From Pseudobdellovibrionaceae bacterium (GTDB lineage: Bacteria; Bdellovibrionota; Bdellovibrionia; Bdellovibrionales; JAMPXM01), in the NCBI GenBank assembly GCA_022843085.1, contig JALHOI010000097.1, positions 1 to 9,026 of the forward strand: a stretch of 9,026 nt of DNA, written 5' to 3'. The stretch's first letter is position 1. Each line of letters starts with the position of its first letter. The position numbers and the translations under genes were made by a program. This document shows, in pieces, positions 1-7,753 of the stretch. The notes under the pieces were generated by a model that made no database searches, had not been told where the DNA came from, and saw only the letters and a program-made list of their open reading frames with translations.

Positions 1-2052
1 TTTTCGACTTTCGACTGTCACTTCTCCAAGCGACAGTGACGACGGCAGCAAAACAACGGGTGTCGCAAGCGCCTTTAAGACTTGAACGCGGCCTGCACCT
101 TGGCGCGCGATTGGGTACATCACATTTTTCTCGTCGACCATCGTCTTTGACGTGCTCATAACAAGCGACTTCAGCTCGGCCGGTGTAAGTGTCGGGTGTG
201 TCTGCTTCATCAAAGCCATGACGCCGGCCATGTGAGGTGCCGCCATCGATGTACCCGACAATTGGACTCCCGCGTTGCCTCCACCCATCTCGGCTGAAAC
301 AATAAGCGCGCCGGGAGCCGAAATTTCAGGTTTCATCAGAGCATCGATCGACCGTGGTCCGCGCGACGAAAATCCGGCCATCGTGTCGATCAATTCGGGC
401 TTTTCAATTTTGAACGGCGTCGTGAGTTCCGCTGTCACACCGCCTTTCAACAATGCTTCTTTAAGTTCGGCGCCGAATTCCTTTGTGATCATGATTGCAG
501 GGATTTCGAATGGTTTCTCAACCTCGCCTCCCATCGCAATCGGCGCCCCAGGCTGGCTGTTTGCCACGACGACGCCGATTGCGCCGGCCTCTTGAGCACG
601 TCGAACTTTTTCGACAAACGAAACGACGCCGCGATCGATGAATGCAATTTGACCGGCGAGTTTCGTTTTCAATTCGGGGCTGAAGTCTTGATCTGCCAGT
701 CCTGCCGGCACGAGCGACCCGACGACCGAACCCGAGTCGGCGACTGGTTTCGAAATTGGACCTTCAATGACCTCGATTAAAATTTCGGGCTTTTCGAGAG
801 TCGAAAACTTAGCGGCGCTAAACTTCCAGTTTTGGTCCATGTCGTCGACCGAGGCCGCGACTGAAATTGCATCTTCGGCGACTCCGGGTGAACCAACGAT
901 GTAGGATACGTCACCGCTGTTGCCGCCTGAAGCGACGACCGAAACGCCCGCAGTCGTCAAATTTCGAATCGCCTCAGTGTAGAGAATGTGCCCGTTGCCG
1001 TAGCCCGAACCAAGCGAAAGGTTCACGACATCGAGGCGATCTGAAATGTCTCCGTCTCCGTTGGGGTCTGCGGAAAACTCGAGCGCCGCGATGACGACCG
1101 TGTCACTTGTTGAACCGTTGGCACCGAACACCTTTAAGGCATACAGCGACGAGTCAGGCGCGACACCATCGTACGTGTTTACACCGTCACCGAGGCCCGC
1201 AACTGTACCCGCGACGTGCGTGCCATGCCCGCCTTCATCGATCGGGTTCACATCAAGTTGCGGCACGGTTTTCAAGAAGTCGACGGCGGCCGCGTTGTAC
1301 GTTGTACCGACAAAGTCGACTCCACCGACCACTTTCGCGTTTGGAAAACCCGCGTTGGGTTGGTCGGGCGCGACCGCTTTAAAAGCGGCCTCGGTGCCGG
1401 CGCCTCCGAACATCGCGTGTGTGAAATCGATACCCGTATCGATAACTCCGACCTTCATACCTTGGCCGCGAAGTCCGCGGGCGTGAGCCTCTGCACCGCC
1501 AATGAACTTAACAGAATTTCGCTGCTGAATAGCCTGGCCCATCGTTGGCGCAATCACGGTGTTCTCGCTTGGCAAAACCGGACGCTCGAAATTTCCGGCG
1601 GTTTCAAGATGAGCGACACCTGCGAGTGCGCCAATTTTCTCTTGCAGCGCGGTAGGTGCGACAATCGCAAAACCGTTCAAGATCATTCGGTAGCGGTAAA
1701 CAATTTTGATATCGGATGACAGCGCTTGGATTTTTGTCATCATCTCGGTCTGCTCGAGGTCGAGCGCCTTGAGTGCGCTGGGATCAACGGCCGCAGCCCC
1801 GTCTTTTGAAATCAGCGAGCGCGAAAGCGGAGTCGATTTTAACTTCACGAGAAAAAAGGCATGCGTGGCGGGATCAGGCCGTGTGCTAAAAATCGCAGAC
1901 ACATCCTGGGTCATTGTAAACGGGGCAGGTTCGTTCTTTTGCTGCGTGCATGCCGTCGTGAGAAGAGCGCACGCGGCAAGCCGAGCGACTGTCGTTTTCG
2001 AAGAAGTAAGTTTCGAAGTAAGTTTCAATGAAGTTGAACTGAATGTTCGCAT
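1..2052 (-). CDS. Subtilisin-family (S8) serine protease lipoprotein with PA domain, C-terminus cut by window edge
   Basis: Reading the minus strand from ATG at 2052 gives 684 codons with no stop up to base 1, so the C-terminus is missing. Seen: a long basic n-region, a hydrophobic stretch, then LLTTAC with Cys35, a plausible (not perfect) lipobox implying an outer-membrane or surface lipoprotein. Residues about 50-135 look like an I9 propeptide inhibitor. The catalytic triad is Asp205 (VIDTGID), His276 (GGHGTHVAG) and Ser602 (SGTSMAAPH), with oxyanion-hole Asn378 (SGGNSG). About residues 421-537 form a PA (protease-associated) insert, followed by GFSSRGP and the KPEISAPG block. This Vpr/C5a-peptidase-like layout normally continues into fibronectin-like domains; the last visible residues (RQGAGRV, then SSLSLGEV) fit the start of one. 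Likely an extracellular or surface endopeptidase activated by propeptide removal. The family call is very secure; the substrate is unknown. A 201-base gap separates it from the upstream gene. Confidence 0.97.
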   Translation of the reverse strand, partial: MRTFSSTSLKLTSKLTSSKTTVARLAACALLTTACTQQKNEPAPFTMTQDVSAIFSTRPDPATHAFFLVKLKSTPLSRSLISKDGAAAVDPSALKALDLEQTEMMTKIQALSSDIKIVYRYRMILNGFAIVAPTALQEKIGALAGVAHLETAGNFERPVLPSENTVIAPTMGQAIQQRNSVKFIGGAEAHARGLRGQGMKVGVIDTGIDFTHAMFGGAGTEAAFKAVAPDQPNAGFPNAKVVGGVDFVGTTYNAAAVDFLKTVPQLDVNPIDEGGHGTHVAGTVAGLGDGVNTYDGVAPDSSLYALKVFGANGSTSDTVVIAALEFSADPNGDGDISDRLDVVNLSLGSGYGNGHILYTEAIRNLTTAGVSVVASGGNSGDVSYIVGSPGVAEDAISVAASVDDMDQNWKFSAAKFSTLEKPEILIEVIEGPISKPVADSGSVVGSLVPAGLADQDFSPELKTKLAGQIAFIDRGVVSFVEKVRRAQEAGAIGVVVANSQPGAPIAMGGEVEKPFEIPAIMITKEFGAELKEALLKGGVTAELTTPFKIEKPELIDTMAGFSSRGPRSIDALMKPEISAPGALIVSAEMGGGNAGVQLSGTSMAAPHMAGVMALMKQTHPTLTPAELKSLVMSTSKTMVDEKNVMYPIARQGAGRVQVLKALATPVVLLPSSLSLGEVTVESRK

Positions 2053-2253
2053 GTGTTCCCCCCGGAGCCATCGCAAGTCACGTCATCTCGCAACTCGGCA
2101 AGATAGGCACAAAGCATGCCCTTGCAGACCCATGTTTTTCACCAAGTGCGCTGCGCGTAATGGCGTATTTCGGGGACAAAGTGATTCTGATTCGAGGTTT
2201 CGGAGGTGCGATCGCCCTGCCGTGGCCCACACTGACACCATGGCATTGTCGGG

Positions 2254-2991
2254 CTACAGCTGACGAAGCAGTTCAAAGTGACGAAGCACGAAAGGCTTCG
2301 TCGAGGCCCAGTCGCTCGGCTCTGATCTTGAGCGCAGCGTTTCAGGTTCGAACGCGGGATCAACTTTTTCGAACCGGGGATACTCGATTTCTTGCTGCGG
2401 CCACGTCGCCAAAAAAGTTGAGCGGACCACGGCGGCGCACACGGCGTCCTGACAGAATTGATACATCTCAGCCGGCAGAGCATCGAAATTGCGGGCGAGC
2501 GAAGAACCTTTTGATATTGAGATTCCGGGATAGAGGGCGTTGTAGGTTCGAAACAAATGTGCGGGGACGTTGGTGGGAATCGCGATACCGAAGAATTCGG
2601 ATGGCATGCCCGAATCTTTAAGTAACTTCACAAGTAGGCCTGCGCAGTTATCGAAAAGAAAAGTGTAAGCCGTCATCTTTTCTTTGATAGGTGTGGTGGA
2701 GTTGTAAGAAAGAACCTTATTTAAGTTTGTGACCATTTGCTTTTTGTTCTCTGGAGTCATCTGAAGCGGAATTCGCGTGATGTCTCGATTTTCTTCAAGC
2801 GAATAGATTTCGACGATGTCAGCAAGAGTCACGATCGAAGGAGTCAGCTCGATGCCCGTCAGTGCACGAATAGAAAATCCCACAAACGAGGCAAGAGTCG
2901 GTGGAGGTGACTCGCCGGTGGTAAACGCAACGACCAGATCTCGGCCAGGTCGGTTGCCAGGCCCGACGACGCTCATTGCCGTGTGACCCAT
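2254..2991 (-). CDS. Main body of an exported Lnb-N/DUF4105-like protein, separated from its signal peptide by an in-frame TGA
   Basis: A 245-codon open frame from ATG 2991 to TAG 2254. It lacks a signal peptide, but the same frame continues upstream of a single TGA (2995-2997) into a signal-peptide-bearing segment starting at 3171, so this is probably the larger part of one broken gene of 305 codons. Motifs seen: GHTAMSVVG at the very start and Y-x-FLFDNCAGLLVKLL in the middle. Spaced His and NC motifs of this kind occur in the Lnb N-terminal/DUF4105 family, whose members are thought to use a Cys-His pair. The candidates here are His63 and Cys176, numbered from 3171. Two further Cys (FCQDAVC) lie in the C-terminal third. 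The internal ATG sits three bases after the TGA with only a weak GAG element upstream, so reinitiation is possible but the product would stay in the cytoplasm. The family call is moderate; it could be an unrelated secreted hydrolase. Confidence 0.55.
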   Translation of the reverse strand: MGHTAMSVVGPGNRPGRDLVVAFTTGESPPPTLASFVGFSIRALTGIELTPSIVTLADIVEIYSLEENRDITRIPLQMTPENKKQMVTNLNKVLSYNSTTPIKEKMTAYTFLFDNCAGLLVKLLKDSGMPSEFFGIAIPTNVPAHLFRTYNALYPGISISKGSSLARNFDALPAEMYQFCQDAVCAAVVRSTFLATWPQQEIEYPRFEKVDPAFEPETLRSRSEPSDWASTKPFVLRHFELLRQL

Positions 2992-2994
2992 GGC

Positions 2995-3171
2995 TCACTC
3001 GACACCGTACTCACAGGCACTCGCGTAGAGAATTTCGAAGCCTAAAACGTCGCCAGCCACTTGGCGGTGGTTCGTCGACTGGGCTTCAGCAACGCGGGCG
3101 GTGACGCTACCGATGAAAATCGTGAGCGCGACCGCAAGCCCTATCGTCAGCCAATTGCGTGGAGAGTTCAT
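2995..3171 (-). pseudogene. Signal-peptide-bearing 5' part of the interrupted Lnb-N/DUF4105-like gene
   Basis: ATG at 3171 overlaps the stop of the upstream protease gene as ATGA, a typical translational-coupling arrangement that supports this start. The 58 codons begin MNSPRNWLT, followed by a hydrophobic run (IGLAVALTIFIGS) and a plausible signal peptidase site near AEAQ, then about 28 mature residues ending CEYGVE before TGA. The frame downstream of the TGA (AMGHTAMSV) is open for another 246 codons and begins at a putative active-site His. A C-to-T change of CGA (Arg) to TGA would explain the break in one step. Alternatives are a sequencing error, readthrough or a genuine short secreted peptide. 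Intactness in relatives would decide. Confidence 0.55.
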
Positions 3172-4028
3172 TGAATTGGTTGATTAAGCGCTGGAAGAAT
3201 CCAGTGCAAATTGGGTTCAATTGGAACAACCAGTGCGGTCACTTGTCGGATGCCACAAGTTTGGTCTCCTAATATCGCTGACTGGATTCCGACAAGTTGA
3301 AGCCCGTTTGGCGTCGATTCGAAAACGCCTCCACCGCTGTCGCCGATACAGGCACTTTCAGTTCCACTTTTCGATTTTAACGAAAGAATCGGAACCGAAA
3401 TTACCTTATCCTGATCGTTGGAATACGCGAACCAGGCTAAAATTGATTCACTCGTGAGGGTGCCGATGCCACGGCCCTTCTCGGTCTGGCCGTTCGCTGC
3501 GAAAATCAAACTGCCGCTGCCGATACCACCCCGAGCAAGTGCAGCTTGTCGGGTCGGAAATTCGAAATCTGAAGTGAACTCAACCACCGCAAGATCGAAC
3601 GGCACGGCGTGAACGATCTTCTCTGGAATTCTTAAGCGATAGAATCCGAATTGATAGCCGGGATGCCGGGTCACTTTCGAAACCTGGTTAAAGACCTCAC
3701 TGGTCGCGTCGCCAAGTTGAACGCGGACATACTGGAAAGGGCGCAAATCTTCGGTGCAATGTCCGGCTGTTAAAAGATGGCGAGCTCCGACCACGACATA
3801 CGAGCAAGGCGCTATCTCGGACTGGCCATGTCTGGGAAAAACCCTCACAACCGACGAAGGCGATTGCCAGGTAGAATCAACGACACCATCTTTGCCGGCG
3901 ATCGCCAAAACCTGTGAGGGAAGTGTCGATAAAATAGTCACGAACGCCAAACACGTCACTATCATTTTCGAATGGAGTTTCGACTTAAGTTTCGCAGAGA
4001 ATCGCCAAGACTGATTTAAAGGTTCCAC
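3168..4028 (-). CDS. Exported trypsin-like (S1) serine protease
   Basis: The start is set at GTG 4028 because an AAGGAG ribosome binding site lies six bases upstream; the frame is open further upstream but has no better signal. The product is 286 residues. Seen: a basic n-region (KLKSKLHSK), a hydrophobic stretch and a likely type I cleavage after AIA (residues 42-44). The chymotrypsin triad is complete: His90 in LTAGHC, Asp145 in DLAVVEF and Ser231 in GDSGGG. Cys75/Cys91 and Cys227/Cys258 are positioned as the usual S1 disulfides. The position six before Ser231, which forms the base of the S1 pocket in trypsins, is Glu225 by simple counting, so specificity cannot be read with confidence. There is almost no propeptide between the signal peptide and the domain (about 10 residues), so zymogen activation would need a short N-terminal cut. 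It overlaps the downstream exported gene by ATGA, so the two are an operon. Confidence 0.93.
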   Translation of the reverse strand: MEPLNQSWRFSAKLKSKLHSKMIVTCLAFVTILSTLPSQVLAIAGKDGVVDSTWQSPSSVVRVFPRHGQSEIAPCSYVVVGARHLLTAGHCTEDLRPFQYVRVQLGDATSEVFNQVSKVTRHPGYQFGFYRLRIPEKIVHAVPFDLAVVEFTSDFEFPTRQAALARGGIGSGSLIFAANGQTEKGRGIGTLTSESILAWFAYSNDQDKVISVPILSLKSKSGTESACIGDSGGGVFESTPNGLQLVGIQSAILGDQTCGIRQVTALVVPIEPNLHWILPALNQPIQ

Positions 4029-4034
4029 AGAGAT

Positions 4035-4040
4035 CTCCTT
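4035..4040 (-). promoter_or_regulatory. Strong ribosome binding site fixing the S1 protease start
   Basis: AAGGAG on the minus strand, six bases before GTG 4028. This favours the GTG over the earlier in-frame GTG at 4070, which has no such element and would place extra polar residues ahead of the signal peptide. Confidence 0.75.
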
Positions 4041-4205
4041 AGCTGTGACCGATTCTGCTGCTCTTAACACCGATACACTTGCACCGAGCGTCCTTATGGT
4101 TCGCTCGTCGTATCTCGTTGGTAAGGTCTGGTTCGTCAGGTCTGTTGAGTTAGAGGATTAGCAAACGCGATGCCGGCCGAAATTTGTGCGTTGGATTCGC
4201 TAGAT

Positions 4206-5216
4206 TCAAGAACGTGAAACGGATTGCATCACTTGTTTTCGGCGAATCGTCGCGCCATCGCGACGAAGCTTTTCTAGAAGCACGAGTTTGATTTGTGCCT
4301 TTCCGACTCGAATTTGAAATCCAGGTCCGATCGCTTTGCAGAAGAGCCAACCATCATGAAGGTGTTCGAATCGAAATCGAAGTTGCTCATGGGTCACAAT
4401 GTCAACGCGCTGGCGCGAGTGCACACGCAACTTGTATTCACTTGATTCTGTGCGGGTCAAAGCGAGCGGCAAAACCTGAGGATCTAAGTTCACTTTTTGA
4501 ATTGTGACCTTCGGTTTCAATCGCACAGACTTCGGACGTCGTTGTACCGAGGGCCTTTGCGCTGAAGGGTAAGTGGTCACCTGCCCATCGGCTGCGAGCC
4601 ACATTTCGCCGAACCCTTCAAATCGAGTTAAAAGTTTTTTTGTCAGCCCGATATCAACTACGAGGTGAACGCGGTCAAATTTAGCGGCATTTTCAACACT
4701 GTGAAGAACGGAAACGTCGGTAAAATAAATTTGGCCTGTCGCCAGATGAAAGGACTTGCCCGCGATCGTAAGACGGCTTTCAGGCCGAGTGATCAGTGGA
4801 ATATGAAGTCGAACGACGCCAAATTTCGGACTTAGGTTTTCATCGAAGTGCGTCTCCATTGATGCACCCGACTTCGATACGATATAGCGAACAGAAAAAA
4901 GAGGTCCACCTAGTTTCTTTAGCAATTTCATCGTTTTAGGAACAAGCTCACCGGCAACCGTCTGACGAAATGGTTTTCCAAGCGAAAATGGCAAAATGGT
5001 TTCAACTTCACCATCGGATGAAACTAAGCTCACGATCTCGCTGTCGAGCGCCGTCAAAGAGTGTAGGTAGCGAGTTCGGTAGACCGAAGCTCGGTGGTAG
5101 TCCGCGATCAAATCAGGCAGAACTCGTGCGACTTCCGGTTCTGCGACAAGCGGAAAGCAGTGTCGAGTCCATCTGTTGTAGGCAGGCTGAGAGCTAAGGG
5201 GTTGGTTACGTTTCAC
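4206..5216 (-). CDS. Aspartyl/asparaginyl beta-hydroxylase-like Fe(II)/2-oxoglutarate dioxygenase with extra C-terminal domain
   Basis: 336 residues from GTG 5216; GAGG lies five bases upstream, inside the preceding gene. Residues about 85-195 carry the hallmarks of the Asp_Arg_Hydrox fold: His123-x-Asp125 (METHFDEN), RLHIPLIT at about 136-143, a glycine-turn segment, distal His172 in LHSVEN, and Arg182 followed by HLVVD, where the family binds 2-oxoglutarate. All three metal ligands are present, so it should be an active oxygenase. The family hydroxylates Asp/Asn side chains in proteins or small peptides. Residues about 220-336 are a basic, strand-rich extension I do not recognise, possibly a substrate-binding module. 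It overlaps the glycosyltransferase gene by 11 bases, so the two are translationally coupled. The substrate is unknown; the YcaO/SagB locus nearby makes a peptide plausible (inference). Confidence 0.78.
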   Translation of the reverse strand: MKRNQPLSSQPAYNRWTRHCFPLVAEPEVARVLPDLIADYHRASVYRTRYLHSLTALDSEIVSLVSSDGEVETILPFSLGKPFRQTVAGELVPKTMKLLKKLGGPLFSVRYIVSKSGASMETHFDENLSPKFGVVRLHIPLITRPESRLTIAGKSFHLATGQIYFTDVSVLHSVENAAKFDRVHLVVDIGLTKKLLTRFEGFGEMWLAADGQVTTYPSAQRPSVQRRPKSVRLKPKVTIQKVNLDPQVLPLALTRTESSEYKLRVHSRQRVDIVTHEQLRFRFEHLHDGWLFCKAIGPGFQIRVGKAQIKLVLLEKLRRDGATIRRKQVMQSVSRS

Positions 5217-6468
5217 CGTCGCCTCGGTAAGCTAGGTGCAAGTGCTTGAAGGTTTCTAGTGTCGAGAATTTTAGTTTCGCTGAACGCAATCGGCCGGACT
5301 TAAACGGCCGTGCTTTTTGATTGAGAAATTTTAAGAACGACCGTTCGTATTTCTTTAACTGTAACGATTTTAGAAACTCAACGCCGCGGTGCTGACGTTG
5401 TGCAGCCTTCGTTACCTCAATTTTCTGTAGGGCCGACCCAAGCGAAGCAGCTTTGATATTCGCACGTCTTTGGTTTGAATCGACTTCGACGAATTCATCA
5501 GGTTTAAGACTTCGGTAGCCGCCCCAACGACTTAAAATTAAGGGCAGTCCCGAGACTCCAGCTTCTCGAGGTGTCAGGCCGAAAGTTTCACCCCAGAACG
5601 TCGAAAGACTGACGAAACAGTCCGCAGCTGAATAGAAGCGCGATAGCTCTTTTGGGCCGACCGAATCGCACCAAAGTACCGACTGCGACTTCGTGAAAGT
5701 GCCGTTTGTTTTGCGTAAGTTCGCTTTGAACGAACGAATGAATTCATTGAATTGCTTCGATTGCCTGCGTGTATCGGCTTTGACTCGCCCTCGCAAAAAA
5801 AGTCCGTCGAATTTGCCAATAATCAGAAGCTTAGATTTCGGCATTTTGAGACGTTCAAATGTTTGTACGAGTCGGTCTACATTTTTAAGCGGGCTGACCC
5901 GACCGACGTAGAGAAAAAGCTTAACGTCGTCTGTTAAACCGAAACGCTCACGCAATTTTATACGCTCCCGATTGCGGAACCTAAATTGAGCCAAAGAAAT
6001 AGGCCAAGGCATGACCATGACAGGCTGCCGAATGACCTTCATGCAAAAGGCCGAATGGGCTTCACTCGGCGCAACGAAGCACAAATTAGCTTCAGAGAAG
6101 CTACTGACCAGCGTCTGCCAGCGCCGGGCCTCAAACGCAAAATCGCCGTGCGTGTGAAAGATAATTTTAACTCCGCTAAAATCCAGGCCGAACAATCGCA
6201 GTGTCACGAGAAGTTCGAGGGGGTGGGGTTGCCAATCTGAGAACACGATATGAGTCGGGCGATAAGACTTAAGTTTGAGTGCTGTGTTTGCGAATTCAGC
6301 GGTGCCGTTAGCCGAATTGAAAATCCGAGTTTGAGAACGAAAATTGTATCTGTACCACTGGCGCATACTGATACTTACAGAATCGGCGCTGGACCACCGG
6401 CCGCTAGCGGCTTGGGAAAGCTTTGTCGAGGCTTGCGCTATGAGGGCAATTCGAGCTTTAGGTTTCAT
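5206..6468 (-). CDS. GT-B glycosyltransferase, GT4-like
   Basis: 420 residues from ATG 6468. The N-terminal Rossmann half starts at ARIALIAQAS and includes HIVFSDWQPHPLE (about 73-85) and KIIFHTHGDF (about 101-110). The C-terminal half has the typical FLYVGRVSPLKNVDRL (about 185-200), LLIIGKFDG, a SAADCFVSLS helix-strand, and the E-x7-E signature as Glu294 and Glu302 in the segment GETFGLTPREAG. GT4 enzymes transfer a sugar from a nucleotide-sugar donor with retention, usually on lipid-linked glycans or small molecules, sometimes on peptides. A basic insert of about 45 residues (about 222-265) separates the IIG strand from the next domain strand and is longer than usual. No membrane segment is seen, so it is cytoplasmic or membrane-peripheral. 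It is first gene of a pair with the downstream hydroxylase and divergent from the SagB-type gene 34 bases away. Donor and acceptor cannot be read. Confidence 0.92.
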   Translation of the reverse strand: MKPKARIALIAQASTKLSQAASGRWSSADSVSISMRQWYRYNFRSQTRIFNSANGTAEFANTALKLKSYRPTHIVFSDWQPHPLELLVTLRLFGLDFSGVKIIFHTHGDFAFEARRWQTLVSSFSEANLCFVAPSEAHSAFCMKVIRQPVMVMPWPISLAQFRFRNRERIKLRERFGLTDDVKLFLYVGRVSPLKNVDRLVQTFERLKMPKSKLLIIGKFDGLFLRGRVKADTRRQSKQFNEFIRSFKANLRKTNGTFTKSQSVLWCDSVGPKELSRFYSAADCFVSLSTFWGETFGLTPREAGVSGLPLILSRWGGYRSLKPDEFVEVDSNQRRANIKAASLGSALQKIEVTKAAQRQHRGVEFLKSLQLKKYERSFLKFLNQKARPFKSGRLRSAKLKFSTLETFKHLHLAYRGDGET

Positions 6469-6502
6469 CGACCGGTCTCAGCAAATTGATTTACAATAAC
6501 AT
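6469..6502. promoter_or_regulatory. Compact divergent promoter region between the glycosyltransferase and SagB-type genes
   Basis: Only 34 bases separate the two starts. On the plus strand TACAAT at 6492-6497 matches a sigma70 -10 box at five of six positions, but no clear -35 is present. If it is used, transcription would begin at about GTG 6503, arguing for a leaderless message or for the later ATG at 6590. On the minus strand TTGAAA (6512-6517) with TGTAAA (6490-6495) at 16-base spacing is a possible promoter for the glycosyltransferase. Both readings are weak. Confidence 0.3.
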
Positions 6503-7753
6503 GTGCCTCGGTTTCAATCTTATCAGACCGATAGTCAATTTCGTACAAGTGTTTCGAAAACGGGGTCGCGATTGCAGATTCGCAAATTGATGAAGTTCAG
6601 CGGCGAACAAAGGCGTCGCCTCGAATCTATTTTGCGATTTTCAAGTGTGCGAGCGATCAAAGACCTACACACTCTGAACTTCGTTCTCGAACAGTTGCCG
6701 ACACTGAAGCCGGTTGTCCTGCACGAACTTGCATCGTCTGGTCTCACTCTTGGCACGAATGGAAGAAAGCTCGTTATTCGCGATAATCTTGCGGCGCTTC
6801 TGAAAGCAACTGAGCCTGACAAAAAGCCCGGCCAGATAGCGCGTCGCCTCGAGTGGTCGACGGCATCAACGATTTATTTCGAAGACGGCGATTGGTACCT
6901 TTTTGATTCGAATAAGAATTGGCTGATACAGATCTCGTCTTCAAATATTGGGCAGCTGAAAACGACCGAACGATTTATCCTCACCCGTCTCGGTTTTCTT
7001 TTGGACCGACGAGAACAAAAATCAGTACGGTCAGGTTCGACCAGCGCTGTTTCTACTGGAGTATCTGGCGGGATTTCTGGCGCGTTTCTCAACCAGTGGC
7101 CGCGCTCGCAGCCCTCAATGCCAGCCGTGCGAGCTTTGAAAGAAACCGATTGGGATTGGGATGGCCCCTGGTTAAGGCTTCCGACCGCTAAGGCTTCGAT
7201 TCGCAATCAGCGATGGTCGAGATGGCAACCGTTGCGGGCCAGCACGGCTTTGGCGCGGGTGCGCGGCAATCTCGATCAGTTGGGCTCGATGCTCGATTTA
7301 GGATTCGCGCGTCGAAACGATGGCCGCCTTGGTTACCCTTCGGCTGGTGGCCTCTACGATGTCGATCTCGTTGTTGACGTGCAGAAGGTCGACGGGCTCG
7401 AGGCGGGACTTTACTTTTACGATCGCGCCCGCCACGCAATTCGAAGAGTCAATGCTGTGACGAGACTTCCAACGCCTCATGCTGAAAACTACTGCGCAAA
7501 TTTCTTTCTTGTTTCGGATTTTAGAAAGCTCAAGCAGAAGTACGGCAAGATGCACGTTCGACTTGGATTGCTCGACACGGGCGTCTTGCTGCACCAATTC
7601 TCGATCGTGTTCGCACTGAACCGACTTTCGGGCCACGCTGTCGGATTCAACGCCGATTGCACCTCGATAAAGTTCGGCACTCGAAGCGGAAAACCGAGTG
7701 CTAAGTTTTTATTGGGCGGTTACATCTGGTACGGAAAAATGGTTCGTTCATGA
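6503..7753 (+). CDS. SagB-type FMN-dependent dehydrogenase (nitroreductase fold)
   Basis: 416 residues if translation starts at GTG 6503. ATG at 6590 (residue 30) is an alternative, and neither has a Shine-Dalgarno sequence. The C-terminal half is the SagB/nitroreductase domain: RRNDGRLGYPSAGGLYDVDL at about 270-289, VDGLEAGLYFYD at about 296-307, a Lys346-Tyr347 pair at the place where TOMM dehydrogenases carry a catalytic KY, and LGLLDTGVLLHQFSI (about 354-368), the cofactor-side helix. In TOMM pathways this enzyme oxidises azolines to azoles with FMN. The N-terminal about 200 residues resemble the poorly conserved front part of SagB-like proteins. The usual GH...QN helix signature is altered here to TGVLLHQF. 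It ends tail-to-tail with the PqqD-like gene. The fold is secure; the substrate and whether it acts with the neighbouring YcaO are inferred from context. Confidence 0.85.
   Translation: MPRFQSYQTDSQFRTSVSKTGSRLQIRKLMKFSGEQRRRLESILRFSSVRAIKDLHTLNFVLEQLPTLKPVVLHELASSGLTLGTNGRKLVIRDNLAALLKATEPDKKPGQIARRLEWSTASTIYFEDGDWYLFDSNKNWLIQISSSNIGQLKTTERFILTRLGFLLDRREQKSVRSGSTSAVSTGVSGGISGAFLNQWPRSQPSMPAVRALKETDWDWDGPWLRLPTAKASIRNQRWSRWQPLRASTALARVRGNLDQLGSMLDLGFARRNDGRLGYPSAGGLYDVDLVVDVQKVDGLEAGLYFYDRARHAIRRVNAVTRLPTPHAENYCANFFLVSDFRKLKQKYGKMHVRLGLLDTGVLLHQFSIVFALNRLSGHAVGFNADCTSIKFGTRSGKPSAKFLLGGYIWYGKMVRS

Noticed and set aside
2139..2246. 35-codon Cys-containing minus-strand frame (MPWCQCGP...) as a possible precursor peptide
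   Set aside because: No ribosome binding site, it is the tail of a shadow frame overlapping the preceding gene, and it is far from the YcaO/RRE genes.
2053..2253. Intergenic stretch between the interrupted gene and the S8 protease, searched for a small gene, RNA or terminator
   Set aside because: No convincing ribosome-binding-site-led frame, hairpin with T-run, or promoter pair was found; a single GCGATCGC word is not meaningful.
1046..2621. Several long plus-strand open frames opposite the S8 protease and beyond
   Set aside because: They are antisense to a clearly conserved protease, have no family motifs, and are explained by TCGA-rich codon use that leaves few stops on the opposite strand.
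2949..2967. Hairpin (five-base stem, nine-base loop) downstream of the in-frame TGA, considered as a selenocysteine insertion element
   Set aside because: It starts about 27 bases after the TGA and its loop lacks the typical GGU/GU feature. The family is not known for selenocysteine, and a CGA-to-TGA mutation is simpler.
4085..4107. CGAGCG/CGCTCG inverted repeat upstream of the S1 protease gene, considered as terminator or operator
   Set aside because: Six-base stem with an 11-base loop and no T-run; too weak to call either function.
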